The notes: a model not told the origin generated them from the letters alone. A stretch of 64,000 nt of DNA from Halovenus salina (GCF_026410925.1 NZ_CP112972.1:434001-498000), one strand, 5' to 3'; shown: positions 24,907 to 32,153, numbered from the stretch's first letter. Numbers and translations: made by a program.

Positions 24907-24928
24907 GCCGCGTGCCTTACCACGCGGC
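24907..24928 (-). promoter_or_regulatory. Perfect leader hairpin before the 24883 gene
   Basis: GCCGCGTG (24907-24914) and CACGCGGC (24921-24928) form an 8-bp stem with a 6-base loop. On the transcript of the nuclease-like gene it lies just ahead of the GGAGGT near 24890. On the plus strand it is followed by TTTT, so a terminator reading is also possible. Confidence 0.45.
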
Positions 24929-25075
24929 TTTTGACGGGTGCGCCAACGCAATCGAGAGAGATGCCTCTGATCGAACTTCTGTAGCACCTCTCACTCTCTA
25001 TCAGACCGCCCGACCCTTTCTCGCTCGCACCACATTTTGGCGAAGGGTGAGTACGTAGAAAACTTTCGCGGTTAC

Positions 25076-25084
25076 AATTTATAT
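25076..25084 (+). promoter_or_regulatory. TATA box of the 25108 gene
   Basis: A clear atttatata about 25-30 bases before the ATG at 25108, consistent with a leaderless transcript. Confidence 0.5.
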
Positions 25085-25107
25085 ACATCTCCCAGATAAC
25101 TAACACT

Positions 25108-25491
25108 ATGGGCGAAGAGTGGAGAGAAGTCACCCTCGTAGAAGGAACAAACGGGGGGCAAATAACCAGAATCGGCAAACAGAGATGGAGTAGGTGGCTT
25201 ATAGCAAATCCGCCAAACCAGAAGCCACGACGAATATCTGGCAAAGGGTGGCGCAATGTACGGTGGCGTGCGCGAGCTATTCTTCAACTCGCAGAGCGGG
25301 TGGAGGACTTCCGAATAACCCAGAACCGTCGAGATGTACCAATCAACATCGTCAATGAAGGCAAAGCCGCAGTCACCAGCTATCTGTTCGCCGTTCATGG
25401 GTGGAGTTTTGAAGAACTAACGGAGATGCAAGGAATATCTTTCAACACGGTCAGACAATACGTAATTGCCGTCAAAAAGGACAGACGGTAA
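25108..25491 (+). CDS. Helix-turn-helix protein, function unknown
   Basis: A 127-residue basic protein. The C-terminal 35 residues (GWSFEELTEMQGISFNTVRQYVIAVKKDRR) fit a sigma-70 region 4 or LuxR-like helix-turn-helix. The N-terminal half, rich in Arg, Trp and Lys, is unrecognised. It stands just ahead of the small integrase gene and has a good TATA box. Probably a provirus regulator. Confidence 0.6.
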   Translation: MGEEWREVTLVEGTNGGQITRIGKQRWSRWLIANPPNQKPRRISGKGWRNVRWRARAILQLAERVEDFRITQNRRDVPINIVNEGKAAVTSYLFAVHGWSFEELTEMQGISFNTVRQYVIAVKKDRR

Positions 25492-25691
25492 GCTAGTCAC
25501 CCCCAGAAATATTTGCGCAGGATCAGCCGATTGTGCGCGGTCTACAGCGCTATTGAGTGAATGACGACTTGTTATAGAAGTCGGAAACAGACCCGTCAAA
25601 TTGCCCTGGTCGTCGGCCCGATCACGCCGGACACCCCCGCCAATTCAGTTACGACAACAGATATAATACGTCGGAAATTAAAGTAACCTAC

Positions 25692-26291
25692 ATGCGATTA
25701 GAAGCCACGAGTGCCGAGGGAGAGTTCAACGTCTGGCTTACCGACGCCGAGATAGAAGACCTACGACGAGCTGCCGCGAGCTATCGAGACGACGTGATTA
25801 TCCAACTCGGTGCCTACGTTGGCCTTCGCGCGTTCGAGATTCCACAGGTGACACCGAGCGACATCTCAGAGACCGAGAGCGGCCAGTACCGCCTGCGCGT
25901 TCCGAAAGGGAAGGATACGACAGGCAACGGCGGGAAGCCGCGAGACGCCTATCTGCCGGACGATGTGGAGCGTTCGCTTCAACAGTTCCAGAACGCCGAG
26001 AACATCGCTCCGAAAAACTCGTTCGTCGACCTGACCGAGCGGGGAGTTCGAGCTGTGGTGAAGCGCACGGCCGAGGCAGCCGTCGAGGAGACGGGCGACG
26101 AGGATTTTCAGCATGTATCGAGTCACGATCTCCGGCGACGGTTCGCCCAGCGCCTGCTTGTCGACGAGAACATGAATCCGCGCGTGGTGATGCAGGTCGG
26201 TGGGTGGGACTCGTTCGCCGCTATCGAGCCATATCTTAACGCCCCGACGCCCGAGGTCGTCGACGAGGCCTTTGTCGACGTTGGGCTCTAA
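25692..26291 (+). CDS. Minimal tyrosine recombinase (provirus integrase)
   Basis: A 199-residue protein consisting of a tyrosine-recombinase catalytic domain with almost no N-terminal arm-binding domain. Visible residues: Arg in GLRAFEI (near 47), Lys in RVPKGKD (near 75), SHDLRRRFAQRLL (His-x-x-Arg, near 145), GGWDSFAAIEPYL (Trp and nucleophilic Tyr, near 175-188). Short integrases of this type are known from SNJ2-like betapleolipoviruses. Palindrome copy 4 follows its stop within ten bases. A gatataat lies upstream. Confidence 0.8.
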   Translation: MRLEATSAEGEFNVWLTDAEIEDLRRAAASYRDDVIIQLGAYVGLRAFEIPQVTPSDISETESGQYRLRVPKGKDTTGNGGKPRDAYLPDDVERSLQQFQNAENIAPKNSFVDLTERGVRAVVKRTAEAAVEETGDEDFQHVSSHDLRRRFAQRLLVDENMNPRVVMQVGGWDSFAAIEPYLNAPTPEVVDEAFVDVGL

Positions 26292-26298
26292 CCCCCCA

Positions 26299-26310
26299 CC
26301 CGTATGCGGG
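26299..26310. repeat. Element palindrome, copy 4 (imperfect)
   Basis: CCCGTATGCGGG, one mismatch in the palindrome, preceded by ACCCCCCA, eight bases after the integrase stop. Here it is outside any coding region. Confidence 0.75.
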
Positions 26311-26519
26311 AGGACTGTTGCCCTATCTAAAAATCAGAATCCAGAATTACGACAAGCGGAATAACATTTATTTAACCATGGGTAGCTAATTGATGTTACG
26401 CGCAGTGAAAACGGAATCTGAGGGGTGGGCGACAGAGCCCTGGTTCGGCCTTGTGCCCATTTGGGGTATGTGCTCAGTTGCGTATCACTCTTCGGGTCTG
26501 TTGCTGCGTTAGATACACA

Positions 26520-27068
26520 ATGCAACTGAAAAAGTTATTCAATGACGATAACGCAGTCAGCCCGGTCATCGGCGTGATCCTGATGGTCGCCATTACGGTT
26601 ATTCTGGCGGCTGTCATTGCCACGTTCGTCCTGGGCCTCGGAGAACAGGTTAGTGATACAGCACCGCAGGCGAGTTTCGACTTCGATTACAACGAGACAC
26701 AGCCAGGCATTGATGATGAAGATTCGTTTGGCTATGTAATTAAAGATGGCACCGGTGGCAGTGTTTCGAGTGGTGCGGTAGATAACACGACTGTTGACGG
26801 TACTCTAACAATCCAACACAGCAACGGGCCTAGTATCAGTGCTGAATTGCTGGGCGCAACTGGAAGTAGTGCAAATGAAACTAATGGCACTGTTCCACCG
26901 TATGATGACTTTTCGGAGTCTAACGCCAGCTTCAATACTAGTGAAATGAGCGCTGGCGAGAGCCTCGACATCTTCATGGCTGATGACGACACCATCACAC
27001 TCGTCTGGGAGAGCGACGACGGCAGTACGTCCGCCACGCTCCAGACCCACGAGGGTCCCGACGCGTAA
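26520..27068 (+). CDS. Archaeal type IV pilin-like protein
   Basis: A 182-residue protein with the archaeal pilin head: [20 protein letters not shown] and a hydrophobic helix to about residue 43 ([21 protein letters not shown]). A prepilin peptidase would cut before AVSPVIG. The acidic, Ser/Thr-rich beta domain (DUF1628-like) follows, with potential N-glycosylation sites. Its position between the integrase and repressor genes makes it part of the element. A tttattt TATA-like element lies near 26368, leaving a 150-base leader. It could alter host surface adhesion or superinfection. Confidence 0.8.
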   Translation: MQLKKLFNDDNAVSPVIGVILMVAITVILAAVIATFVLGLGEQVSDTAPQASFDFDYNETQPGIDDEDSFGYVIKDGTGGSVSSGAVDNTTVDGTLTIQHSNGPSISAELLGATGSSANETNGTVPPYDDFSESNASFNTSEMSAGESLDIFMADDDTITLVWESDDGSTSATLQTHEGPDA

Positions 27069-27235
27069 TTCAGACGAGTCGAGTTTTTATTCTGTGAGAC
27101 AGTGCCACTGGGTTTATCTGTGAGACAGTGATACCTCGGGTGTCGGTAGGCCTTTGCATGGGGCCGAACGTTGACTGCGGGCCGTAATCCCTGACATACC
27201 GCGTCGTCTCCCCCGCGGTCGACCAACCGGCGTTT

Positions 27236-27529
27236 CTACCTAAGAACACTATCAACCGTTGGCGTCGGCTGGTGTCGAGCGTCTAGATCACCGCGTAGGT
27301 ACCGCTGTCCTGCGTCGGCCAGCTCGTAGGACTCCACACCGACACAAAACACAAAGCCAGCGTACTGAAGCATCGCTAGCCGCTCCTCGACGTGGCCCGA
27401 AGAGACACTGTGGAATGCTTCACTGGCTATCAACCCCGGCGAAGCCATGCCCTCGTCTTGGAGGAACTCGAGTATGCGGTCGTCTTCGCGTTTCATCCAG
27501 TGGGCGCTCTGTCTATCAGCTTGTGACAT
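27236..27529 (-). CDS. PhiH1-repressor-like winged-helix protein, copy 1
   Basis: A 97-residue winged-helix protein. MKREDDRILEFLQDEGMASPGLIASEAF matches the W-x-x-DDRILEF... opening of the Halobacterium phage PhiH1 repressor family, and the C-terminal YELADAGQRYLRGDLD matches the wing region (ITExGxxYLxGxxD). It follows copy 2 by nine bases, so both are co-transcribed away from the 28074 train. The N-terminal head before MKRED is variable. Confidence 0.75.
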   Translation of the reverse strand: MSQADRQSAHWMKREDDRILEFLQDEGMASPGLIASEAFHSVSSGHVEERLAMLQYAGFVFCVGVESYELADAGQRYLRGDLDARHQPTPTVDSVLR

Positions 27530-27538
27530 GGAGGGTGG

Positions 27539-27868
27539 TTAGGGCGACTCGGGGGAGCTGGGGGAGGACACACCGCTGTTTTCGTCGTCGTTCTGGGGGA
27601 CTCTGTCGGGCTCGTCTTCGTAGGTACTGATTTTGCCGTCGAGATAGCCTTCGCCGCGTTCGGTCAGGATATAGACACCGTCACCCACAGGCCTCAAGAG
27701 GTCGTGTTCGGCTAATTTTTTACAGCGTCGGGAGACAGTAGAGCGTGACACCCGTACGTAATCGTTCTTCGCTAACTCCGAGACCTTACACAGATTGTCT
27801 TCGTCGTTTCTACAAATCTCTAAGATACGGTCATCCCACAGTGTCATCCATTCGCCAGATTTCCTCAT
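27539..27868 (-). CDS. PhiH1-repressor-like winged-helix protein, copy 2
   Basis: A 109-residue protein closer to the classical PhiH1 repressor: WMTLWDDRILEI, VSRSTVSRRCKKLAEHDLLRPVGDGVYILTERGEGYLDG, then an acidic/Ser/Pro tail. SRSTVSRRCKKLAEH is the recognition helix. It reads divergently from the early-type train at 28074 across a 205-base region with a palindrome and TATA-like sites, the expected layout of a lysogeny switch. Confidence 0.8.
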   Translation of the reverse strand: MRKSGEWMTLWDDRILEICRNDEDNLCKVSELAKNDYVRVSRSTVSRRCKKLAEHDLLRPVGDGVYILTERGEGYLDGKISTYEDEPDRVPQNDDENSGVSSPSSPESP

Positions 27869-27911
27869 TACGTGTAATATCTAAACAAGTGCCTGTATAT
27901 CCGATGAATAT

Positions 27912-27921
27912 GAATATATTC
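27912..27921. promoter_or_regulatory. Palindrome in the repressor/early intergenic region
   Basis: GAATATATTC, preceded by GAATAT at 27906-27911 (atgaatatgaatatattc). A candidate operator for the divergently transcribed PhiH-like repressors. Confidence 0.35.
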
Positions 27922-27985
27922 GACAGTCCTCTCTATTTCAAACGACCGTTGCATTTATGAAATGGTAGGGCATTACTACGACATA

Positions 27986-28063
27986 GGAACCACGCAAGCG
28001 GCCCGCTAGTAAGTGGGTCAATTCGGGCCTGTGCTACAACACAGGCCCTGAGAAAGTGGTTCC
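27986..28063 (+). ncRNA. Structured three-stem leader before the 28074 train
   Basis: An outer stem GGAACCAC (27986-27993) / GTGGTTCC (28056-28063) encloses two hairpins. One is GCCCGC-tagtaa-GTGGGT (28001-28018, with two wobble pairs). The other is a perfect GGGCCTGTG-ctacaa-CACAGGCCC (28025-28048). The 78-base fold ends ten bases before the ATG at 28074, and a tttatga TATA candidate at 27953-27959 would place it in the 5' leader. It is tRNA-sized but has no T-loop sequence. Could be a riboregulator, a protein-binding leader or a replication signal. Confidence 0.55.
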
Positions 28064-28073
28064 GCCCTCTGGT

Positions 28074-28433
28074 ATGAGCGAAAGCGAACCACGCGCGGGC
28101 CGTGAGGCCCGCACTGACAGTGAGGAATCGCAGACAGATAAACTCAACTGGGACGCGGTGGGCGTCGTCGCGTCCTCACGGTACCGCGGGCTCGCGCTCG
28201 TGGCACTCAACGACAGCCCGGCGACCCCGTCGGATATCGCCGAGACCGCCGACGAGGATATTGCCCACGTCTCGCGAGCGATTCAGGAGCTCAAAGAACA
28301 CGGGCTCGTTGAGTTGCTGGTCGACGAAGACCGACAGAAGGGCCGGTACTACGGTGTCACCGCCGACGGCGCGGCCGTCGCTAGCGAGGTCGACACCCCC
28401 AACCCGCATGCGGGGGGTGGTCTCGATGAGTGA
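28074..28433 (+). CDS. ArsR/MarR-like winged-helix protein
   Basis: A 119-residue protein. LNWDAVGVVASSRYRGLALVAL and ATPSDIAETADEDIAHVSRAIQELKEHGLVELL form a winged helix, with the wing at KGRYYGVTADGAAVA. The C-terminus VDTPNPHAGGGLDE is encoded by palindrome copy 5. First gene of the right plus-strand train; a provirus regulator by context. The last eight bases overlap the next gene. Confidence 0.75.
   Translation: MSESEPRAGREARTDSEESQTDKLNWDAVGVVASSRYRGLALVALNDSPATPSDIAETADEDIAHVSRAIQELKEHGLVELLVDEDRQKGRYYGVTADGAAVASEVDTPNPHAGGGLDE
28403..28414. repeat. Element palindrome, copy 5
   Basis: CCCGCATGCGGG with CCCCCAA before and GGGTGG after, encoding NPHAGGG at the end of the winged-helix gene, 12 bases before the next ATG. 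Confidence 0.9.
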
Positions 28434-28641
28434 TGCCGAGATCGAGACCCAGGGCGGCGTGACCGTCACGCTCGATGCCGACGACCTGAACCACCTGCTT
28501 ACCCACGGCCGCGCCGTCGTGTGCAAAGACGCTGGCCCGCTCGAAATCAAAATCAAAGCCGACGGGAAGGTTCGCCATCAAGTCGTCCTCGACGACGGTC
28601 ACGGTGAATCTGAGGTTATTGCTGGAGGTGAGCAACAGTGA
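28426..28641 (+). CDS. Small hypothetical protein
   Basis: A 71-residue acidic protein (MSDAEIETQGGVTVTLDADDLNHLLTHG...), a small alpha/beta protein by pattern. Its last codons overlap the next GTG (GTGA). It ends EVIAGGEQQ, closely like the end of the gene at 29157-29477 (VADGGEQQ), so junction sequences have been reused within the train. Confidence 0.6.
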   Translation: MSDAEIETQGGVTVTLDADDLNHLLTHGRAVVCKDAGPLEIKIKADGKVRHQVVLDDGHGESEVIAGGEQQ

Positions 28642-28769
28642 GCGCTAGCGAACGATATAGCAACATGCGGTTTGTGTTGTGCGCCGTCTGTGGACGCGTC
28701 GAAACGCCGCGCCGCGTGTGCTCAGACTGTCTCGCCGGCGTTCACGAGGAGGTGTCGGTCGATGGATGA
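28638..28769 (+). CDS. 43-residue zinc-ribbon-like protein
   Basis: From the GTG overlapping the previous stop. CAVCGRVETPRRVCSDC provides two CxxC knuckles 9 residues apart, a compact zinc finger. Its end overlaps the next ATG by eight bases. Small zinc fingers are frequent in haloarchaeal viruses and plasmids. Confidence 0.6.
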   Translation: MSASERYSNMRFVLCAVCGRVETPRRVCSDCLAGVHEEVSVDG

Positions 28770-28890
28770 CGACGACGCCGCCGAGAAAATCCAGGGAGTG
28801 ATGGACCACGCCGAACCCGCGCTTCGAGAGCAAGAACTCGCAGACCTCGGTGCAGTTGTCGACTATCTCCGGGGTGATGACGATGAGTAA
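28762..28890 (+). CDS. Small acidic protein
   Basis: A 42-residue acidic helical protein (MDDDDAAEKIQGVMDHAEPALREQEL...). It overlaps both neighbours by eight bases. Supported by coupling and acidic composition only. Confidence 0.5.
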   Translation: MDDDDAAEKIQGVMDHAEPALREQELADLGAVVDYLRGDDDE

Positions 28891-29164
28891 GACGCCAGCG
28901 TTCTACGACACCGAAGCAGGTGGGGAGTTCGCCGTCGAAATCGAGGGCGACGTATCGCACGTTCGCCTGGTCGACGCCGAGGCAATCCTGACAGTCGATG
29001 ATGTTTCACACGCACTGGTCGGACTCTCGACTGTCGCCGACACAGGTGGTAGTAACGTCGAAGCCTACACACGGTTGTACCCGGAGGAAGCCGAGCAGCT
29101 CGGGCTCGCGCTGATTCAGGCTGCCGACTACGCGAAACGACAGGAGGCTGATGACGATGCGTAA
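28883..29164 (+). CDS. Hypothetical protein
   Basis: A 93-residue protein (MSKTPAFYDTEAGGEFAVEIEGD...). A beta-rich first half is followed by a helical end (EAEQLGLALIQAADYAKRQEA). No domain recognised. The ATGAGTAA overlap with the previous stop fixes the start. Confidence 0.6.
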   Translation: MSKTPAFYDTEAGGEFAVEIEGDVSHVRLVDAEAILTVDDVSHALVGLSTVADTGGSNVEAYTRLYPEEAEQLGLALIQAADYAKRQEADDDA

Positions 29165-29477
29165 GGACCCCGAGTGTCTGCCGACCGACGCGAGCCCCGC
29201 GCTTGTTCAGTTCCGCGACGGTGTCGAGTTGTTCTGTGCGACCCACGCCACGCAGGAATCTGGCTGGCTCTGGGTCGAGTTCTGGGACGGCACCCGGCGG
29301 ACACTCCCGCCCCAGCGTATCAAGTTCGTCGAGCCTGTCGAGACTGTGTTGAAACACGACGCGGGCGACGAGTGGCAAGAGGTGAAAGACGCCGAGCTGG
29401 TCGAGCGAGCACGCCGCGAAGCCGAGCCCGACGAGAACTACCAGCCAATCGTCGCAGACGGAGGTGAGCAACAGTGA
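29157..29477 (+). CDS. Hypothetical protein
   Basis: A 106-residue acidic, Trp-rich protein (GWLWVEFWDGTRRTLPPQRIKFVEPVE) that looks like a small beta barrel with a charged helical tail. It overlaps its neighbours in the same stop/start manner and ends VADGGEQQ. Function unknown. Confidence 0.6.
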   Translation: MRKDPECLPTDASPALVQFRDGVELFCATHATQESGWLWVEFWDGTRRTLPPQRIKFVEPVETVLKHDAGDEWQEVKDAELVERARREAEPDENYQPIVADGGEQQ

Positions 29478-29629
29478 GTGTGACGTGTATCGAGACGTTC
29501 GCCGACGAGTTCTATCGGTGTGACTTCTGCGGGCAGACCGGCGACACACCAGACGAGATTCAGCACGTCGACGGGTGCCCCGACAGTGGTCAGGACCCCC
29601 ACCCGCATGCGGGGGGTGGTTCTCAGTGA
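29474..29629 (+). CDS. 51-residue zinc-binding protein with PHPHAGGG tail
   Basis: GTG start overlapping the previous stop. CDFCGQTGDTPDEIQHVDGCP could bind one zinc (C-x2-C...H...C). Palindrome copy 6 encodes the C-terminal DPHPHAGGGSQ. It couples to the next gene by GTGA. Confidence 0.6.
   Translation: MSVTCIETFADEFYRCDFCGQTGDTPDEIQHVDGCPDSGQDPHPHAGGGSQ
29602..29613. repeat. Element palindrome, copy 6
   Basis: CCCGCATGCGGG flanked by ACCCCCA and GGGTGG, 13 bases before the next GTG start. Confidence 0.9.
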
Positions 29630-29793
29630 GTGACCCACCGGCTTGCGGTCGTGATGGATGCGACCGCGAGAGTGAATACCTACTCACGTCTGGCGACCGC
29701 TGCCGAGAGCAGGCGCTCGAAGACCAGCCCGAAACCGTCCGTTATCTGGCTTGGGCGACAGCTGGGTTGGAGAATGGAGGTGAACAGGCGTGA
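29626..29793 (+). CDS. 55-residue zinc-finger-like protein
   Basis: The sequence CGRDGCDRESEYLLTSGDRC offers a C-x4-C...C arrangement, followed by a helical end. GTG start in the GTGA overlap. Function unknown. Confidence 0.55.
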   Translation: MSDPPACGRDGCDRESEYLLTSGDRCREQALEDQPETVRYLAWATAGLENGGEQA

Positions 29794-30032
29794 GCACAGA
29801 GAGCGACAACTACCGAGACGACCCGCCCGACGATCTCCCGCCAGGCATCGAGCAGTGGCCGTATGAAGCGCGCCTCGAGTGGGTCCAGTCGATGTACCTT
29901 CGAGAGGGACTCATCGCAACCATGCTGACCAGATCAAACTACCGCAATCCCGACCTCAGAGGAAAAGATATGCATCTGACAAAAGAAGAACTAGCAGCGA
30001 TATATCTCAGAATGCGAGGTGTGGCCGAATGA
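29790..30032 (+). CDS. Hypothetical protein, last gene of the right train
   Basis: An 80-residue acidic protein (MSTESDNYRDDPPDDLPPGIEQWPYEARLEW...) with a helical second half. Four-base GTGA overlap with the previous gene. The direct repeat at 30061 begins 29 bases after its stop. Confidence 0.55.
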   Translation: MSTESDNYRDDPPDDLPPGIEQWPYEARLEWVQSMYLREGLIATMLTRSNYRNPDLRGKDMHLTKEELAAIYLRMRGVAE

Positions 30033-31586
30033 CGCCGAAACCTAGGCGTCTGATATTAGGCTCCTATCTAAAGACCCTTATTTGTGTATATGATATCTTA
30101 AAACCGCTGCCACTCCCCGAACCTGGCAAGCTCTGAATCACAGTCCAATCTAAATATTCTATCAAGCTCATACGGCAGCCCACCATCCTGGAAACATCGT
30201 GTCGACAGAGTCTCACGGAGCTCAGGCCGACTATCTCATCCCTCGTTACTCTGCTGTTTGAAGCAAAGGTTCAGAGATGAATACTCCCTCAAACCAGTTC
30301 TATTATATGGGGTCGGTTAATTCGCTATAACACTTCTACAGCGACAGTTCTGTCCCCTCTCGTATTTGTGCCCATATGAAGCAAGCCCGTCGGCCCTGGT
30401 CTGCTCGCCGTTGAATCATTTGTGATCGACTGGCTCGTCGGCGCTGTCTATTGGTGCTTTGTCAAAGCCAGTTGGGCACAGTTCGGCGTCTTTGAGTAGT
30501 GTGGTATGTGGTAGCTCTGCAGCGGTGGAGTGCCCACACGCCGTCGTCTACACCACCCAGGGCATGGCCCCGTGCACGACGGGTACACACGACATATGCC
30601 GCTGGCTCCGCCCAAGCACGATAGGCTCACGCGACGCTGACATGGCGCTGTTCAGATAAGGACCGGTCAACGAGTCCGTTTCTTCCGGCCAATCAGTCGA
30701 ATCCTAGCGGCCTGCAAAAATCGGAGATCTCCGGGCGGCCGGAAGACACTGTCTTCCAGACAACTGAAGGGGCGAGACGCTCTCGACAAAGTCCAATGAC
30801 CAAGCAAGCGGCAGTGTATCCTCGGTCCGTCAGAACGGCGCGTTGCGCCGTGAGGAGATACTGCAGGGCGCAACGAGTGTTCTGCGAATGGCATGAACGA
30901 AACGACGAAAGACGAGCGGAGCGCGTCTTTCAAAACGCGGGAGTTGGGGGCGGCGAGGGCTTTCTCCATCTCAATTGCTGCCGTGATTCCTTCCCTGAAT
31001 ACTGCTGTTGTCGTCGTTACTGATGGACTGGTAGTCTATCGCGGAACACCATCGCCAACTGGGTCGTTCCGACAGTAGAGTTCGTCGGTAGAACGTCGAT
31101 CTACATCTTGGCCGGAACTGTGTCTAAAACTGACTGATCAACTTCCCCGATGTCCTTTCAGAAGAGTTCGTTCCACCTGCTCAACAGGCTAGCTATGCTA
31201 TCTACAGATTACCAATCGAGCAGCCAACCGGCTGCATATTTTATAGTTATCCCATAATTTACATAATAAAAATATATGAAATTATTATATTTTCGCGCAT
31301 GGTCCGCTGAGATAGACTTCCACAGCCAATAGTAAAGCACATGTCGATATATCATATCTCGCCGCTCAGAAGATTGGAAGATGGGTGAATAATGCGCAGG
31401 TTTCAACGTGTACGCAATGAAATAGAACTCGGAGTTCTCACTGCTGAGGGGTTTTCAAAGGAAACTGGGTGTATTCAAGAAAGCAGTTACAGGAGACACA
31501 CACGGACGCGAAGTTGAAGTTTTGAATATTGACTCCTATTAAAATATTCTCGTTACCAGACATGGTTTCGATAACTTAATTTGTCT
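30033..31586. other. Gene-poor junction region to the right of the element
   Basis: No convincing intact gene is seen in about 1.5 kb. Notable points: the direct repeat at 30061-30088; a lone IS6-like end GGCGCTGTTCAGATAAG at 30642-30658 without partner or transposase; a 61-codon frame at 30893-31078 with a hydrophobic stretch that I cannot assign; and a very AT-rich patch at 31235-31300. The region looks like decayed mobile DNA. Confidence 0.5.
30061..30088 (+). repeat. Direct repeat, possible right attachment site
   Basis: Partner of 10267-10294 (about 24 of 28 positions identical, core ATCTAAAGACCCT), lying 29 bases beyond the last gene of the element. Confidence 0.35.
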
Positions 31587-32153
31587 TTAATCTTGTTTTG
31601 TAGCGTAAAGGCCCATTAAAACGTCTGTTCGTTGTACTTTTTGTGGTGCAGAAACTGTAACTGTTACATCAGACTCGAGTTTCTCGGGAACCTTTGACGG
31701 GAGATCTTCTATTTGTCGGGCTACTAAGACTAGCGATTGTTTGTGAGTTTCGTCTGGTGATAGCCCCGCGGTTTGAATTTCTGCGTCGATACTGATTGGC
31801 ACCGATGCTTGCCAGAAACCACGGTTAGCGTTATATTCATAAGGACGCTCGTCTTTTAGTAAAAGTATGAAATCATCACTTTCTAAACAATAGCCTAGCA
31901 CTTCACGGCGTTCATTATAAACGAATAACTCTTCTGTACTGTTTGTCACCGAGATCTCAATCGTTAGAGGCTCTGCTTCTGATCGAATATTCGGCTGTAG
32001 TATGCTGACTTCGTGACGGAGCGGGCGGTCGGGTGAGATATCCGAAGCAGTCACAGTATACTTCTGATTCCTCACCGAATCATTACTCAAGCACCCACAA
32101 GCTGTGACAGCGAAGGTACTTCCAAGACTGGTAAAAAATATCCGTCGCCTCAT
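31587..32153 (-). CDS. Lipoprotein, function unknown
   Basis: A 188-residue protein. MRRRIFFTSLGSTFAVTACGC is an Arg-rich signal with a lipobox (Cys near 19-21). The rest is a beta-rich domain (LTIEISVTNSTEELFVYNERREVLGY), typical of exported haloarchaeal lipoproteins with Ig-like folds. AT-rich compared with the core genes. Stands alone among decayed genes. Confidence 0.65.
   Translation of the reverse strand: MRRRIFFTSLGSTFAVTACGCLSNDSVRNQKYTVTASDISPDRPLRHEVSILQPNIRSEAEPLTIEISVTNSTEELFVYNERREVLGYCLESDDFILLLKDERPYEYNANRGFWQASVPISIDAEIQTAGLSPDETHKQSLVLVARQIEDLPSKVPEKLESDVTVTVSAPQKVQRTDVLMGLYATKQD

Noticed and set aside
24907-24928. An intrinsic terminator on the plus strand
   Set aside because: The hairpin is followed by four T residues, but no plus-strand gene ends upstream; leader placement for the minus-strand gene fits better.
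27986-28063. A tRNA gene, suggested by the tRNA-sized outer stem and inner hairpins
   Set aside because: No T-loop (GTTCRANNC) sequence, no plausible D-loop and the inner stems have the wrong lengths; kept as an unclassified structured leader.
30448-30659. Short open frames on both strands (60 and 66 codons)
   Set aside because: No recognisable motif, unusual Cys/Ser/Pro-rich composition and no promoter; adjacent to an IS-like end, so probably chance.
30893-31078. A 61-codon frame with a hydrophobic stretch
   Set aside because: No homologous family recognised, no start signals and it lies in decayed DNA; not listed as a gene.
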